Program-made: the position numbers and the translations under genes | The notes under the pieces: model-generated | What the model saw: the letters and a program-made list of their open reading frames with translations, nothing else | Databases searched by the model: none | What the model was told of the DNA's origin: nothing | Shown: one piece after another, positions 1 through 9,149 of the stretch | Layout: each line of letters opens with the position of its first letter | Position numbering within the stretch: the first letter of the stretch is position 1 | Assembly (NCBI GenBank): GCA_903862655.1 | Contig: CAIOZA010000142.1 | Location: forward strand, 1-64,000 | Source of the DNA: an uncultured Ignavibacteria bacterium | Lineage (GTDB): Bacteria; Bacteroidota; Ignavibacteria; Kapaibacteriales; UBA2268 | Length of the DNA: 64,000 nucleotides | Direction of reading: 5' to 3'

Positions 1-172
1 TAATAATATAGTTAGATAGTATTTTAATAATTACTGTTGATTTATTAAATAATCCATTATGTTCTGAATAAAGACTCTGAAAATATTTACTAAAATAATT
101 TGAAAATATAAGATACTGTAGCAATCTAAATAAAATTATTAAGTTAAACTAATCTCAATTGGGAGTCTATTT

Positions 173-631
173 ATGTATAAAACAAAACTTTACAAATCTC
201 TATTAATACTTATTTCATTATTTGTATTTTCATTAGATATGAGTGCAAATATTAAAAATCCCACAAATCCAAATCCTTGCACTCCACCCTGTTGCGAAAA
301 AAGAAAGGAAGGGAATCAAGTTCATTTAATCTATCATTGTAAAAATGGTTGTGTAAAATTTCGTCAAGAATGTGAAGCAAGGTGCCATATTTATGGAGAT
401 GATTATGATAGGATAATTCCTTGTACAATTCTAGAATCTCCTTGGATTCCCTGCTGTGTTTACAAGCAATGGCATATTTCAGAAACCTATGAATGTGATA
501 ATCTTTATTGCAATGAAAACCTAGACTTTCCTGACTGTGAGTTTATCTGCTATCCGCTTTTACACAATATGCCTGGTTGTATATGGTCATATTCGACGTG
601 GAGATATCCAGTAGCTGGTTTTCAAAATTAA
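173..631 (+). CDS. Cysteine-rich secreted protein, unknown function
   Basis: Not recognised as a known family. The 152-residue product has a Sec-type signal peptide (residues 1 to about 25: basic start, then a LLILISLFVF core, cleavage probably after MSA). The rest of the chain holds 15 cysteines in about 125 residues, many in pairs or short spacings (PCTPPCC, CKNGC, CEARC, IPCC). That suggests a small disulfide-rich exported protein. The next gene begins 14 bases after the stop and also carries a signal peptide, so the two are probably co-transcribed. No sorting domain or lipobox is visible. The reading frame and signal peptide are clear; the function is not. Confidence 0.7.
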   Translation: MYKTKLYKSLLILISLFVFSLDMSANIKNPTNPNPCTPPCCEKRKEGNQVHLIYHCKNGCVKFRQECEARCHIYGDDYDRIIPCTILESPWIPCCVYKQWHISETYECDNLYCNENLDFPDCEFICYPLLHNMPGCIWSYSTWRYPVAGFQN

Positions 632-645
632 TAAAAGGATCTAAA

Positions 646-1989
646 ATGAAAAATTATAAAATAAAAATTTTGTTTCATCTAATACTTATTATTCTTTATT
701 CCAACTCAGCTTTGCAAGCTGGTTGTGATTTTAATAATGCATTTTTTGCATTAAGCGATAACAACTGGAAATTCCTTCATTATTTTAAATTTACTAATAA
801 CTTTGATACAGTTACTGTAAATTATGAAATCGGTGAATTTAAAATTAGCAATATCAATAATACTATAACACCTTTTATTAAAGATTTGAACATAAATTCA
901 AATTTTTGGATTATGGGGGATTCATTACAAGGGGAGGATTTAATACTACTTCCAAAATCGAGGACAGAAACGTTTAACTATTTTTCTGGCTCGCAAATAT
1001 CATTTTTCAGGATGATGAGTGTAATGGTTCCTTGTTGGGCTACTTTTGAAGGTGAAGGTGCTGGTGGTTCGGGTGGTGGATCGTATCAAGATGCTGTTTT
1101 TAATGTCGGTGGTGCAAATCGGATCATGGATGATAATGAATGGGTATTACAATTAGTAAGGGCTTCAAATAATCAGGTTTTATTTAGCATTGATAGTGTG
1201 GGGATTAATCAGAATCACAATTCAGTTATCGCTCAATATTATGGAACTCAACCTGATCATATAAATCGATCAGTAAATTTACCTGATAATTTTGCATCTA
1301 TTCCAGTCTATCTGAGAATATCAACAAGAAGAACAGGAGATACACCATATGGTATGGAACTTAAGTACACGCAATCAAATATTTCAAAATCTACATTCTT
1401 CGAATATTCTGATTCTAACCAATATTATCTCTATAAATGTTCACAGTTGGATATTAAACAGCTTGATAGTATTTATTTTAATAAATTAATTACATTTTGT
1501 GATTCTGTTTTTAATGTTAACGGTACATTATCATTTAATTATGCTAGAAGAATCGATATTTCTGATAGTGCAAATAGTAGAATTTTCTGGTATAAGTATT
1601 TTCAACCAATTGACACAAATAGTAATGGGTTAGTGTTTTTTAAAGAAACTATTCCAGAAGTGCCACACGCAAACGATGTAAAACATAATTTCAATGGTTT
1701 AATTTTTGGTAATGATTATGGATTAATTAAAATGACAGCTTCTCCGTTGCCAATTACTGATAGTCGTGTAGAATTAAAATTAATATCTAAAAAATACTTC
1801 GAAAATTGTTATCTTGATATTTACGGTCAAAATGGGGAAAAAATAACTTCATTGAAATTTATGAATATTGATGAAGGTGAAAGCAAAATAACTCTTGATT
1901 TAAATTTGTATCCAGGGTTTTATTTCATAGTAGCTCGAAGTCAAGATAAAAATTTGCTAGGTTATACTAAAATCATTGTGAGTAAATAA
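646..1989 (+). CDS. Secreted protein with a T9SS-like C-terminal sorting region
   Basis: I place the start at 646 (MKNYKIKIL) rather than the upstream in-frame ATG at 577, because AAAGGA lies at 634-639 with good spacing and the product then begins with a signal peptide (hydrophobic core LFHLILIILY, cleavage near LQAG). The longer form would overlap the preceding gene. The product is about 447 residues. A glycine-rich stretch (GEGAGGSGGGS) lies around residue 130. The last 80 residues look like a T9SS type-A sorting domain: a beta-rich segment with YGQNGEKI, then PGFYFIVARS and a basic end (TKIIVSK). That predicts outer-membrane export and surface anchoring by the type IX system. The main domain is not recognised. 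Confidence 0.7.
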   Translation: MKNYKIKILFHLILIILYSNSALQAGCDFNNAFFALSDNNWKFLHYFKFTNNFDTVTVNYEIGEFKISNINNTITPFIKDLNINSNFWIMGDSLQGEDLILLPKSRTETFNYFSGSQISFFRMMSVMVPCWATFEGEGAGGSGGGSYQDAVFNVGGANRIMDDNEWVLQLVRASNNQVLFSIDSVGINQNHNSVIAQYYGTQPDHINRSVNLPDNFASIPVYLRISTRRTGDTPYGMELKYTQSNISKSTFFEYSDSNQYYLYKCSQLDIKQLDSIYFNKLITFCDSVFNVNGTLSFNYARRIDISDSANSRIFWYKYFQPIDTNSNGLVFFKETIPEVPHANDVKHNFNGLIFGNDYGLIKMTASPLPITDSRVELKLISKKYFENCYLDIYGQNGEKITSLKFMNIDEGESKITLDLNLYPGFYFIVARSQDKNLLGYTKIIVSK

Positions 1990-2050
1990 AATTTTGGTAA
2001 AGAAGGATTGATGTAATTAAGGGTTGACAGATTAAAGCAGTTTAGGTAAA

Positions 2051-2084
2051 AAAAATCCCCTATCAATTAAGATAAGGGATTTTT
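2051..2084. terminator. Bidirectional intrinsic terminator
   Basis: A 14-bp stem with one mismatch (AAAAATCCCCTATC / GATAAGGGATTTTT) and a six-base loop, flanked by A and T runs. It sits between the convergent ends of the T9SS-like gene (plus) and rubrerythrin (minus) and can serve both. Confidence 0.8.
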
Positions 2085-2099
2085 TTTATTTTGTAAATT

Positions 2100-2675
2100 T
2101 TAATAATTATCTTCCTGCAATTCAAAGTAGGATTGATCGTGAAGGCAGGCAGGGCATTTGCCGGGTGCTGATGTACCTTCGTGGATGTAGCCACAGTTGC
2201 GGCATTTCCAATTGACTTTCTCATCTTTTTTGAATACTTTGCCTGCTTCAACGTTTGCCAGAAGTTTTCTGTATCTCTTTTCGTGCATTTCTTCAACTCT
2301 GGATATAAGTTTGAATGCATTCGCGATTTCGGGGAATCCTTCTTCGCGTGCGATGTCAGAAAATGCAGGATAAAGCAATGTCCATTCTTCATTCTCGCCA
2401 TTTGCAGCAGCTAACAGATTTTCTGCTGTTGTGCCCACTTTACCGGCAGGATAAGTAGCAGTGATTTCAAGTCCGTCACCTTCAAGGAAGCTGAAGAATC
2501 TTTTTGCATGTTCTTTTTCTTGAAGAGATGTTTCCATAAATATAGCAGCGATTTGTTCAAATCCTTCTTTTTGTGCCTGTGAAGCGAAGAATTCATAACG
2601 ATTGCGTGCTTGTGATTCACCTGCGAATGCTTTGAGCAGGTTCTGTTCTGTTTTTGTACCTTTAATACCAGCCAT
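2100..2675 (-). CDS. rbr: Rubrerythrin
   Basis: 191 residues, the usual length for rubrerythrin, a cytoplasmic diiron protein that reduces hydrogen peroxide using electrons from rubredoxin or NADH-linked donors. The N-terminal ferritin-like four-helix domain (about 1-140) shows the diiron ligands: E in AGESQARNRYEFF, EKEHAKRFF, and the second pair in REEGFPEIA and EEMHEKRY. The C-terminal rubredoxin-like domain has two Cys pairs, CRNCG and CPACL, spaced to bind one iron. The presence of this gene suggests exposure to peroxide in a microaerophilic or anaerobic life style. It has its own promoter and is followed by a bidirectional terminator, so it is probably monocistronic. Confidence 0.96.
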   Translation of the reverse strand: MAGIKGTKTEQNLLKAFAGESQARNRYEFFASQAQKEGFEQIAAIFMETSLQEKEHAKRFFSFLEGDGLEITATYPAGKVGTTAENLLAAANGENEEWTLLYPAFSDIAREEGFPEIANAFKLISRVEEMHEKRYRKLLANVEAGKVFKKDEKVNWKCRNCGYIHEGTSAPGKCPACLHDQSYFELQEDNY

Positions 2676-2743
2676 TGTTTTTCCTATCTATAATTTGGTT
2701 AAAATTACAATAAATGGTAATGAATTCATCAATTACCGTATTG

Positions 2744-2776
2744 CAAATTTACCGAATATTTTTACAACTTTACAAA
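2744..2776 (-). promoter_or_regulatory. Bacteroidota-type promoter of rbr
   Basis: Read on the minus strand: TTTG (-33 element, 2773-2776), 21 bases, then TAAATTTG (-7 element, 2744-2751), matching TTTG-N19/21-TAnnTTTG. It leaves a leader of about 60 bases before the rbr start at 2675. The -33 element lies inside the T9SS-domain remnant described next. Confidence 0.5.
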
Positions 2777-2857
2777 TTTGCTGACTTTATCTCCTATTCG
2801 CACAAAATACATCCCAGGTGCCAAATCAGAGACATCAATTCTAGTTTCGATTTGAAC
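2762..2857 (-). pseudogene. Orphan fragment of a T9SS type-A sorting domain
   Basis: The minus strand reads about 30 sense codons to a TAA at 2762-2764. They encode a typical end of a T9SS sorting domain: TRIDVSDLAPGMYFVRIGD followed by KVSKFVKL. Directly upstream in frame come a T-run and a TAA stop, and no start codon or protein body precedes it. It is therefore the tail of a lost secreted-protein gene, or a recombination leftover. The neighbouring lipoprotein gene ends 75 bases further up on the same strand without such a tail. Confidence 0.6.
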
Positions 2858-2931
2858 CCAAAAAAATTATAGTCAAAAAATATTCGAAAAATGAGAACAT
2901 CAGCATATTAATAACTTTTTGCATTTTAATC

Positions 2932-3426
2932 TTATTGCCCATTTATTAAATAAATTATTTCAAAAGTAGAACCTTCATTGATTTTGGGTATAGCCACAAA
3001 GTGCAAACCCGTAAGTCGAATCAATTTTTGCCAAACAGAATCTTTAGGTATCTCATTTATTATAAATTTGTATTTATTATCAATATTCTTTTTAAAAACC
3101 TGATAATTAAAAGAAGCAAAACCTGTAAATGTTTTTGAACCAATTAATGTTCTAGTGCCAAAATCAATGTAAGGCAGTACTGATCCTTCAGTATTTAACT
3201 GATTTTGGTAAGTTATGCTATCATCAATTATAGTGGGTACCAATTCAGAAAAATATGAATAATTTTTTGTCTTGATACGCACTATAATTGTATCAGTGAC
3301 CTCAGTCCAGTAACTGTCATTGAGAACTAATTGATATTTCTCAACATTGTTTTGTTGGGTTGGTTGTTCTTTTGAGCACGAATAAATAAACAATATTGAA
3401 ATCAATAAAAATATTAAAATTTTCAT
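2932..3426 (-). CDS. Putative lipoprotein, unknown function
   Basis: 164 residues beginning with a short basic N-terminus, a hydrophobic stretch (ILIFLLISILF) and a lipobox-like IYSC at about residues 14-17, followed by SKEQ. That predicts a lipid-anchored periplasmic or outer-membrane protein. The rest is hydrophilic and beta-rich with no motif I recognise. It stands alone between the rbr/remnant region and the divergent alaS gene. Confidence 0.65.
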   Translation of the reverse strand: MKILIFLLISILFIYSCSKEQPTQQNNVEKYQLVLNDSYWTEVTDTIIVRIKTKNYSYFSELVPTIIDDSITYQNQLNTEGSVLPYIDFGTRTLIGSKTFTGFASFNYQVFKKNIDNKYKFIINEIPKDSVWQKLIRLTGLHFVAIPKINEGSTFEIIYLINGQ

Positions 3427-3634
3427 TTCATCACCTTATATGCCATTTAAAAACTGATAATTAGTATCTATTTCACATTAGCCATTCGAGAAAGAACAAA
3501 ACATTAAATTCTAATATATTTTTAGGTTATTATTTTCACATTAAATTTTCAGAATAAAATAATAAAAAAATTTAGATCAGTCTTTGTTAATTTTGTAGTT
3601 TATATAAATTTAAATTTATCGTGAGGTTAACTGA

Positions 3635-6178
3635 ATGACATCCAAGGAAATTAGACAATCATTTTTAGATTTCTTTAGTACAAAATTACATAGAATAGTA
3701 CAAAGTGCTCCCGTAATACCTTATGGAGACCCAACACTCCTTTTCACAAATGCAGGAATGAACCAGTTCAAGGATGTATTCCTGGGACAAGGCAAACGCG
3801 ATTATACCCGTGCTGCCGACACTCAGAAATGTATCCGCGTCAGCGGAAAACACAATGACCTCGAAGAAGTAGGAGTTGATACTTATCATCATACATTCTT
3901 CGAAATGCTTGGTAACTGGAGTTTTGGTGATTATTATAAATCTGAAGCTATCGAATGGGCTTGGGAAATATTAACAAAGGTCTGGAATCTTCCAGTAGAG
4001 AGACTGCATGTTACTGTGTTCAGAACTGACGATGAAGCTTATGAGCTTTGGAAACACTATCTACCCGAATCAAGAATTCATAGATTTGATGAAAAAGATA
4101 ATTTCTGGGAAATGGGTGAAACAGGTCCCTGCGGGCCATGTTCGGAAATCCATTTCGACAGAACTCCTGATTTGTCTGGAGGAAAATTGGTTAATGCAGG
4201 TGTACCCGAAGTAATTGAAATCTGGAACCTCGTTTTCATTCAATACAATCGCAAAATGGATGGATCACTCGAAGAGCTATCAGCTAAGCACGTAGATACC
4301 GGCATGGGTTTTGAGAGAATCTGTTCAGTCATTCAGGGCAAGAATTCAAATTATGAAACTGATGTTTTCATGCCAATAATCAATGAATTGGAAAGATTGA
4401 GCAACAAGAAATACTTTGCAGATCTGACCAATCCCGATGGAATAGCAATGAGAGTGATTGCCGATCATGTTCGTACTTTGTCCTTTGCTATTGCTGACGG
4501 TGCATTGCCTAGTAATGAGGGTAGGGGATATGTTCTTCGCAGAATTCTTCGTCGTGGTTGCAGATTCGCAAGGAATTTGGGTTTCCGTGAACCGGTAATT
4601 TACAAATTGCTTCCAATATTAATTGAAATTATGGGAGAGACTTTCCCCGAGTTGGAAAAGAATAGATCCACAATCGAAAGAGTTATAAAATCAGAAGAAG
4701 ATAGCTTTTTACAGACATTAGAGCGTGGATTGGATATATTCGAAAATATCGTTTCAAAATTTGATGAAAATCAAAAAGCCGAAATATCAGGCAGCGATGC
4801 ATTCCAATTGTATGATACGTTTGGATTCCCGCTGGATTTGACTGAGTTAATTGCCCGTGAAAGAGGAATTGCAGTTGACAGAGCAGGTTTTGATAAGGAA
4901 ATGACCCTTCAGAGAGAACGTTCACGTTCAGCCCGAAAAGTACAACATCAGGATATTGAAATACCTGATATTGATGCTGAATCAGTATTCACCGGATATG
5001 ATGAGCTGACAACCGAAGGTAAAGTAATTTACGTAAATGAAAATCAGATTGTTCTTGACAAAACTCCATTCTACTCAGAAAGTGGTGGTCAGGTGTCCGA
5101 TATCGGTGAGATTATTCTTGGTGGAGAAAAATACATTGTTAATGATGTTCGTAAGGTCTCAAACGCTATTATTCACTTCTGCGACCGTGAAGTTGAGAAC
5201 TTAGTCGGTGATACTGCCATAGCCAAGGTTGACGCTAAGAGAAGAAAGAGCATAATGAGAAACCATTCTGCAACTCATTTGCTTCATGAAGCATTAAATC
5301 GTATCCTTGGCAATCACATCAAGCAAGCCGGATCATTGGTTGCACCTGCTTATTTACGCTTTGATTTCAACCATTTCGAGAAAGTCAGTTCCGATGATTT
5401 GAAGACAATTGAAGAAATCGTCAATGAAAAAATCCTGGATGCTATCACTATCCAGACAAATGTTCTTCCACTTGAAGAAGCTCAGAAAAATTCTAAGGCA
5501 AAAATGTTCTTTGGTGATAAATATGGAGATATTGTCAGAGTAGTAACAATGGATGAAAAGTATTCGTCTGAATTCTGTGGCGGTACGCATGTTAGGAATA
5601 CAAGCGAGATAGGATTTTTTAAAATTATAACCGAATCTTCAATTGCAGCAGGAGTTAGAAGAATCGAAGCTATTACAGGAAAAGCAGTTGAGCTATTTAT
5701 CGATAAACTTTATGAGCAAATTCATGTTAAGGCATTGGAAAATGAACAATTAAAGGAAAAAATAAGGCAATTTGACAAAGAGATAGCCGGTTTAAAGTCT
5801 AAGGAGATTGGATCTACTTTATCAGATCTTGTATCAAACGCAAAACTAATTGATGGAATAAAATTAGTTATTTCTAAGGTAGAAGCTGAAAATTTGGATC
5901 AACTCAGAACAGCTGGAGAATTGTTGAGAAATGAACTGAAAACCTCAGGGATTGGATTACTGGCTTCAATTATTGAAGATAAAGCTCAGCTGGTTTGTGT
6001 TGTGACAGATGATCTAACTAAGAAGTATCCTGCCGGAAAACTTGTAGGTGAAGCGGCTAAACGTCTTGGAGGAGGTGGTGGTGGAAAACCTCATCTGGCA
6101 ACTGCAGGTGGTAAGGAAATATTAGAGTTAGATGGATTACTTTCTAAATTTGATGAAATTGTTAAAATGTTCAACTAA
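3635..6178 (+). CDS. alaS: Alanyl-tRNA synthetase
   Basis: 847 residues, close to the usual bacterial length of 850-880. It charges tRNA-Ala with alanine and edits mischarged tRNA. In order: class II catalytic core (about 1-440, with FTNAGMNQFKDVFLG and GPCGPCSEIHFDR), the editing domain with zinc-binding HSATHLLHEA near residue 545 and CGGTHVRN near 648, and a C-terminal C-Ala region ending in GGGGGGKPHLATAGG, the tRNA-elbow/oligomerisation signature. A TAATTTTG box at 3588-3595 looks like a -7 promoter element, but I see no matching -33. The two membrane-protein genes that follow start 14 and 11 bases after the preceding stops, so they may be co-transcribed. Confidence 0.97.
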   Translation: MTSKEIRQSFLDFFSTKLHRIVQSAPVIPYGDPTLLFTNAGMNQFKDVFLGQGKRDYTRAADTQKCIRVSGKHNDLEEVGVDTYHHTFFEMLGNWSFGDYYKSEAIEWAWEILTKVWNLPVERLHVTVFRTDDEAYELWKHYLPESRIHRFDEKDNFWEMGETGPCGPCSEIHFDRTPDLSGGKLVNAGVPEVIEIWNLVFIQYNRKMDGSLEELSAKHVDTGMGFERICSVIQGKNSNYETDVFMPIINELERLSNKKYFADLTNPDGIAMRVIADHVRTLSFAIADGALPSNEGRGYVLRRILRRGCRFARNLGFREPVIYKLLPILIEIMGETFPELEKNRSTIERVIKSEEDSFLQTLERGLDIFENIVSKFDENQKAEISGSDAFQLYDTFGFPLDLTELIARERGIAVDRAGFDKEMTLQRERSRSARKVQHQDIEIPDIDAESVFTGYDELTTEGKVIYVNENQIVLDKTPFYSESGGQVSDIGEIILGGEKYIVNDVRKVSNAIIHFCDREVENLVGDTAIAKVDAKRRKSIMRNHSATHLLHEALNRILGNHIKQAGSLVAPAYLRFDFNHFEKVSSDDLKTIEEIVNEKILDAITIQTNVLPLEEAQKNSKAKMFFGDKYGDIVRVVTMDEKYSSEFCGGTHVRNTSEIGFFKIITESSIAAGVRRIEAITGKAVELFIDKLYEQIHVKALENEQLKEKIRQFDKEIAGLKSKEIGSTLSDLVSNAKLIDGIKLVISKVEAENLDQLRTAGELLRNELKTSGIGLLASIIEDKAQLVCVVTDDLTKKYPAGKLVGEAAKRLGGGGGGKPHLATAGGKEILELDGLLSKFDEIVKMFN

Positions 6179-6192
6179 TATGTTGATAAATT

Positions 6193-7257
6193 ATGGATAA
6201 TCTTCAAGCCATTAAGAACATTCTGCTGTTTCTCCTGTTTGTTCTTATTTTCTTTTTACTGAGTCAGCTTCAGACTTTGCTAATTCCTTTGGCAATGGCT
6301 CTGATGAGTGCATTGCTGGTAAACCCATTGATCATTTATTTGAAAAAAAGAAGGTTGCCTCAGTGGGCGTCAATTCCCCTACTTCTTATTATTTCATTAG
6401 TTTTGATGAATTTTCTGATTGTAATAGTCGTTAATACCGTTAATGAAATAGCAATTAATAAGGAATTTTTTCTTTCTAGGTTATTGAGCAGGATTGATAT
6501 TCTTCTGTCTTCTTTTAAAACATCAACAGGTTATAACGTTGACATAACAAATATCAATCAATTTATAAAGAGTATTGTTACTACTCAGTTTGTTTCGAAG
6601 TTGTTAGGCGATGTTGCCGGAGGCGTGAGTTCATTTGCCGGTTCATTCGTCATATTTCTTATATATTACATGATTTTTCTCTTTGGAATGAGTGATTCCA
6701 GAAATTTCATTTCATATGTATCCGGGGATATTAACGACAAGCCAGTCCTGAAAAGTTTTGACAGAATCCAATCGGCTTTAGTACATTACATTAAATACAA
6801 AAGTTTGATAAATCTAATAACCGCATTGTCTTACACAATAATTTTATTTTGCTTTGGCATTAAGTTCTTTTTATTCTGGGGTATTCTAGCCTTTTTCCTT
6901 AATTTTATCCCCAATTTTGGTTCGCTGATTGCTACAATGTTTGCTGTTGCAATGGGATTGATTCAGTTTGATAGCGGACAAACAACGCTGATTATGACTA
7001 TAATCGTATTTGTATCTAATTTCATATTTGGAAGTATCGTTGAACCTAAAATAATGGGTGACAGATTAAAACTGAATATGATAGCTGTTATTTTTGGATT
7101 ACTATTTTGGGGCTATATATGGGGACTACCTGGTATGTTCCTCTCAGTCCCTCTGATTGTGATTATGAAAATTATTTTTGAAAATTTTGAAAACCTTTCC
7201 GTATTCGGACGGCTAATGGGTTATCCTGAAAAAAATACTTTTACTGAAAAAACATAA
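6193..7257 (+). CDS. AI-2E family transporter (PerM/UPF0118-type permease)
   Basis: 354 residues with the layout of the AI-2E exporter family: two N-terminal membrane segments (about 8-50), a further one near 60-85, a soluble stretch, and a C-terminal group of four or five segments. Conserved family features include FLNFIPNFGSLIATM and the SIVEPKIMGDRLKLN region, then a LPGMFLSVPL motif. Members are homo-oligomeric inner-membrane proteins; substrates are mostly unproven (autoinducer 2 in the founding case, cations in others), so I do not assign one. It starts 14 bases after alaS. Confidence 0.88.
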   Translation: MDNLQAIKNILLFLLFVLIFFLLSQLQTLLIPLAMALMSALLVNPLIIYLKKRRLPQWASIPLLLIISLVLMNFLIVIVVNTVNEIAINKEFFLSRLLSRIDILLSSFKTSTGYNVDITNINQFIKSIVTTQFVSKLLGDVAGGVSSFAGSFVIFLIYYMIFLFGMSDSRNFISYVSGDINDKPVLKSFDRIQSALVHYIKYKSLINLITALSYTIILFCFGIKFFLFWGILAFFLNFIPNFGSLIATMFAVAMGLIQFDSGQTTLIMTIIVFVSNFIFGSIVEPKIMGDRLKLNMIAVIFGLLFWGYIWGLPGMFLSVPLIVIMKIIFENFENLSVFGRLMGYPEKNTFTEKT

Positions 7258-7268
7258 AAATAGAAATT

Positions 7269-8021
7269 ATGAAACTAAACTACACTGCACTTCTACTATC
7301 AATAATGATAGGATTAATTTTGGTTGTTGGGTTTGCTTTTACTACTGGTGATCAATTTGCCACGGCATTATTCCCAACAATGGCAATTCTCTCGGGATTT
7401 ATTATAACAGGATTTACAATTGGGTATCTATCCAGAGGTGTTACAATTATTGAGCCGGGGATTGGTGCAATAGCAATTTCAATTGCTTCATTCTTTGTTA
7501 TCCCTAGTCTCCAATTGAAAGGTTTTCATGGAATGTGGGATTCAGATTGGATTATAATCTACATGAACGCCATTATTTTAACACACTTAGGTGCATGGCT
7601 TGGAGAAAAATTTCAACACGGCGTTTTGCCGGAAGAAGCATTAAATACTTTGAAAATCGAATGGGAATGGATCTTTGCCGGTACTATTATGGGTGTAACA
7701 GTAAGTATGTTAATTATTAATCTCTTAGTTCTGTTGCTAGGCTACAATCCGAAGAATTATATTTTGCCATATTTCATTTCTCTTTTCATCACTGGTTTAG
7801 TCGTCGGCTGGAAATCTCCTGGAATAACTATCAAAGAAGCCGGTTTGGGTGGTTTTCTTACTATCACTCTTGTATTAAATATTGTTAGGCTTACTTTACA
7901 AACAGAATCTGAAATAGGTTTAGGTATTATTATTATTGGTTTTATTGTTGGTTACTTCGTGTCTTTGATAGGCGGATTCGTAGGGGAGAAAATTCAGATT
8001 GTTATACAAAAAGAAAATTAG
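7269..8021 (+). CDS. Internally duplicated integral membrane protein, unknown function
   Basis: 250 residues with six or more hydrophobic segments. The chain is a tandem duplication: GYLSRGVTIIEPG at residues 52-64 recurs as GWKSPGITIKEAG at 180-192, and GAWLGEKFQ near 108-116 recurs as GGFVGEKIQ near the C-terminus. The repeats are about 128 residues apart and each is followed by a hydrophobic stretch. I know no precise family; it resembles short uncharacterised membrane proteins with a glycine-rich loop between helices. It begins 11 bases after the AI-2E permease gene and is probably in the same transcript. Confidence 0.75.
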   Translation: MKLNYTALLLSIMIGLILVVGFAFTTGDQFATALFPTMAILSGFIITGFTIGYLSRGVTIIEPGIGAIAISIASFFVIPSLQLKGFHGMWDSDWIIIYMNAIILTHLGAWLGEKFQHGVLPEEALNTLKIEWEWIFAGTIMGVTVSMLIINLLVLLLGYNPKNYILPYFISLFITGLVVGWKSPGITIKEAGLGGFLTITLVLNIVRLTLQTESEIGLGIIIIGFIVGYFVSLIGGFVGEKIQIVIQKEN

Positions 8022-8169
8022 CAATGTGTAAGTATATTGTAAATTAAGTGATAAGTGCTTATGAATTAATACAAAATAGCATATGTATTTAATTATTTAC
8101 TGCAAAATAAGATGTTTAAGTGAAATATTGATGTTTTTTTAGATTGCATATAAATTGGGCTAATATAAA

Positions 8170-9135
8170 ATGAAAATTTTGGTTGTGCTGTTGGGTAGAA
8201 TTGGCGATATGATCTTGGCAACCCCAATGTTCTCTGAAATAAAGAAAAGATACCCTGATTCTGAAATCCATGTTCTTGCCGGAAGAAATAATTTCAATGT
8301 TTTAACAAACAACCCCAATGTAAACAAAATATTAGTTTATCATAAATCATTTTTCTCCATTCTTAAAACCTACTTTGAATTAACAAAACAGAAATACGAC
8401 TTCCTCATTGATCCTAAGGATCATTTTTCCAGAGAGAGCAAGCTAATTTCAATAATTGCTCATGCTAAGATAAAAATTGGATTCAACCGTATTGGGTCTA
8501 ATAGTTTTGATGTTTCAATTTCACCGCAGGAAGAAAATTCACAACTACATTATGCACAACGCTGCATTAAAGCATTGGAATACTTGCAAATAGATTTAAA
8601 TGAGCAAATACCCAGACCTGAACTCTTCTTAAGTCCAAAATCTGAAGAATATATTAATAAAGAGCTTTTGGGAGTATCTAATTATGTATTAATTAATGTC
8701 GCTGCAAACAGTGATTATAGGATGTGGGTTTTAGATTATTGGATTGAATTTATTGGAATAATAAGCGAATATGAAGAAAAAATTATTATACTTTACCAAT
8801 CCGATAATAAAGAATTGGTAAATCAAATTATTAAACATTCATCGAAGGTTATAGGAGTTCAGTCAGATAATATTCAAGATGCATTTTCAATTGTAAGAAG
8901 GGCAAAATTATTAGTAACACCTGATACTTCCTTAGTTCATATTGCATCGGCATTTAATCTACCTGTTCTAGGTCTTTATATTTGCAACGAAGTTAATTAT
9001 AATAAGTTCTTCCCTTTATCTGATATTTCAGAGGTAGTAAAGTCACCTGATGAAGTTGTTGGAATAAAAAGTATTTCCGTAAATCAGTTGTATCAAGGTT
9101 ATTTAAGAATTATTGAAAAAATTAGACCTGAATAA
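8170..9135 (+). CDS. Glycosyltransferase family 9 (heptosyltransferase-like)
   Basis: 321 residues, the normal length for ADP-heptose:LPS heptosyltransferases of GT9 (GT-B fold). The N-terminal Rossmann domain starts MKILVVLLGRIGDMILATP, the typical donor-fold opening with the GDM/GDxxL motif; the C-terminal domain has the signature VTPDTSLVHIASAF, in which the D and H contact the nucleotide sugar, followed by PVLGLY. The role would be adding a sugar to the LPS core or a related surface glycan at the cytoplasmic face. It converges on the next two glycosyltransferase genes, which supports a small surface-polysaccharide locus. The exact donor and acceptor cannot be read from the sequence. Confidence 0.9.
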   Translation: MKILVVLLGRIGDMILATPMFSEIKKRYPDSEIHVLAGRNNFNVLTNNPNVNKILVYHKSFFSILKTYFELTKQKYDFLIDPKDHFSRESKLISIIAHAKIKIGFNRIGSNSFDVSISPQEENSQLHYAQRCIKALEYLQIDLNEQIPRPELFLSPKSEEYINKELLGVSNYVLINVAANSDYRMWVLDYWIEFIGIISEYEEKIIILYQSDNKELVNQIIKHSSKVIGVQSDNIQDAFSIVRRAKLLVTPDTSLVHIASAFNLPVLGLYICNEVNYNKFFPLSDISEVVKSPDEVVGIKSISVNQLYQGYLRIIEKIRPE

Positions 9136-9149
9136 TGGAGTCTTTTGTA

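Noticed and set aside
577-645. Upstream extension of the T9SS-like gene to the ATG at 577
   Set aside because: It overlaps the end of the previous gene and would bury the signal peptide; the ATG at 646 has a good ribosome site.
2063-2784. Opposite-strand and alternate-frame reading frames over rubrerythrin
   Set aside because: They overlap a certain rubrerythrin gene, have no recognisable protein features, and lack ribosome sites.
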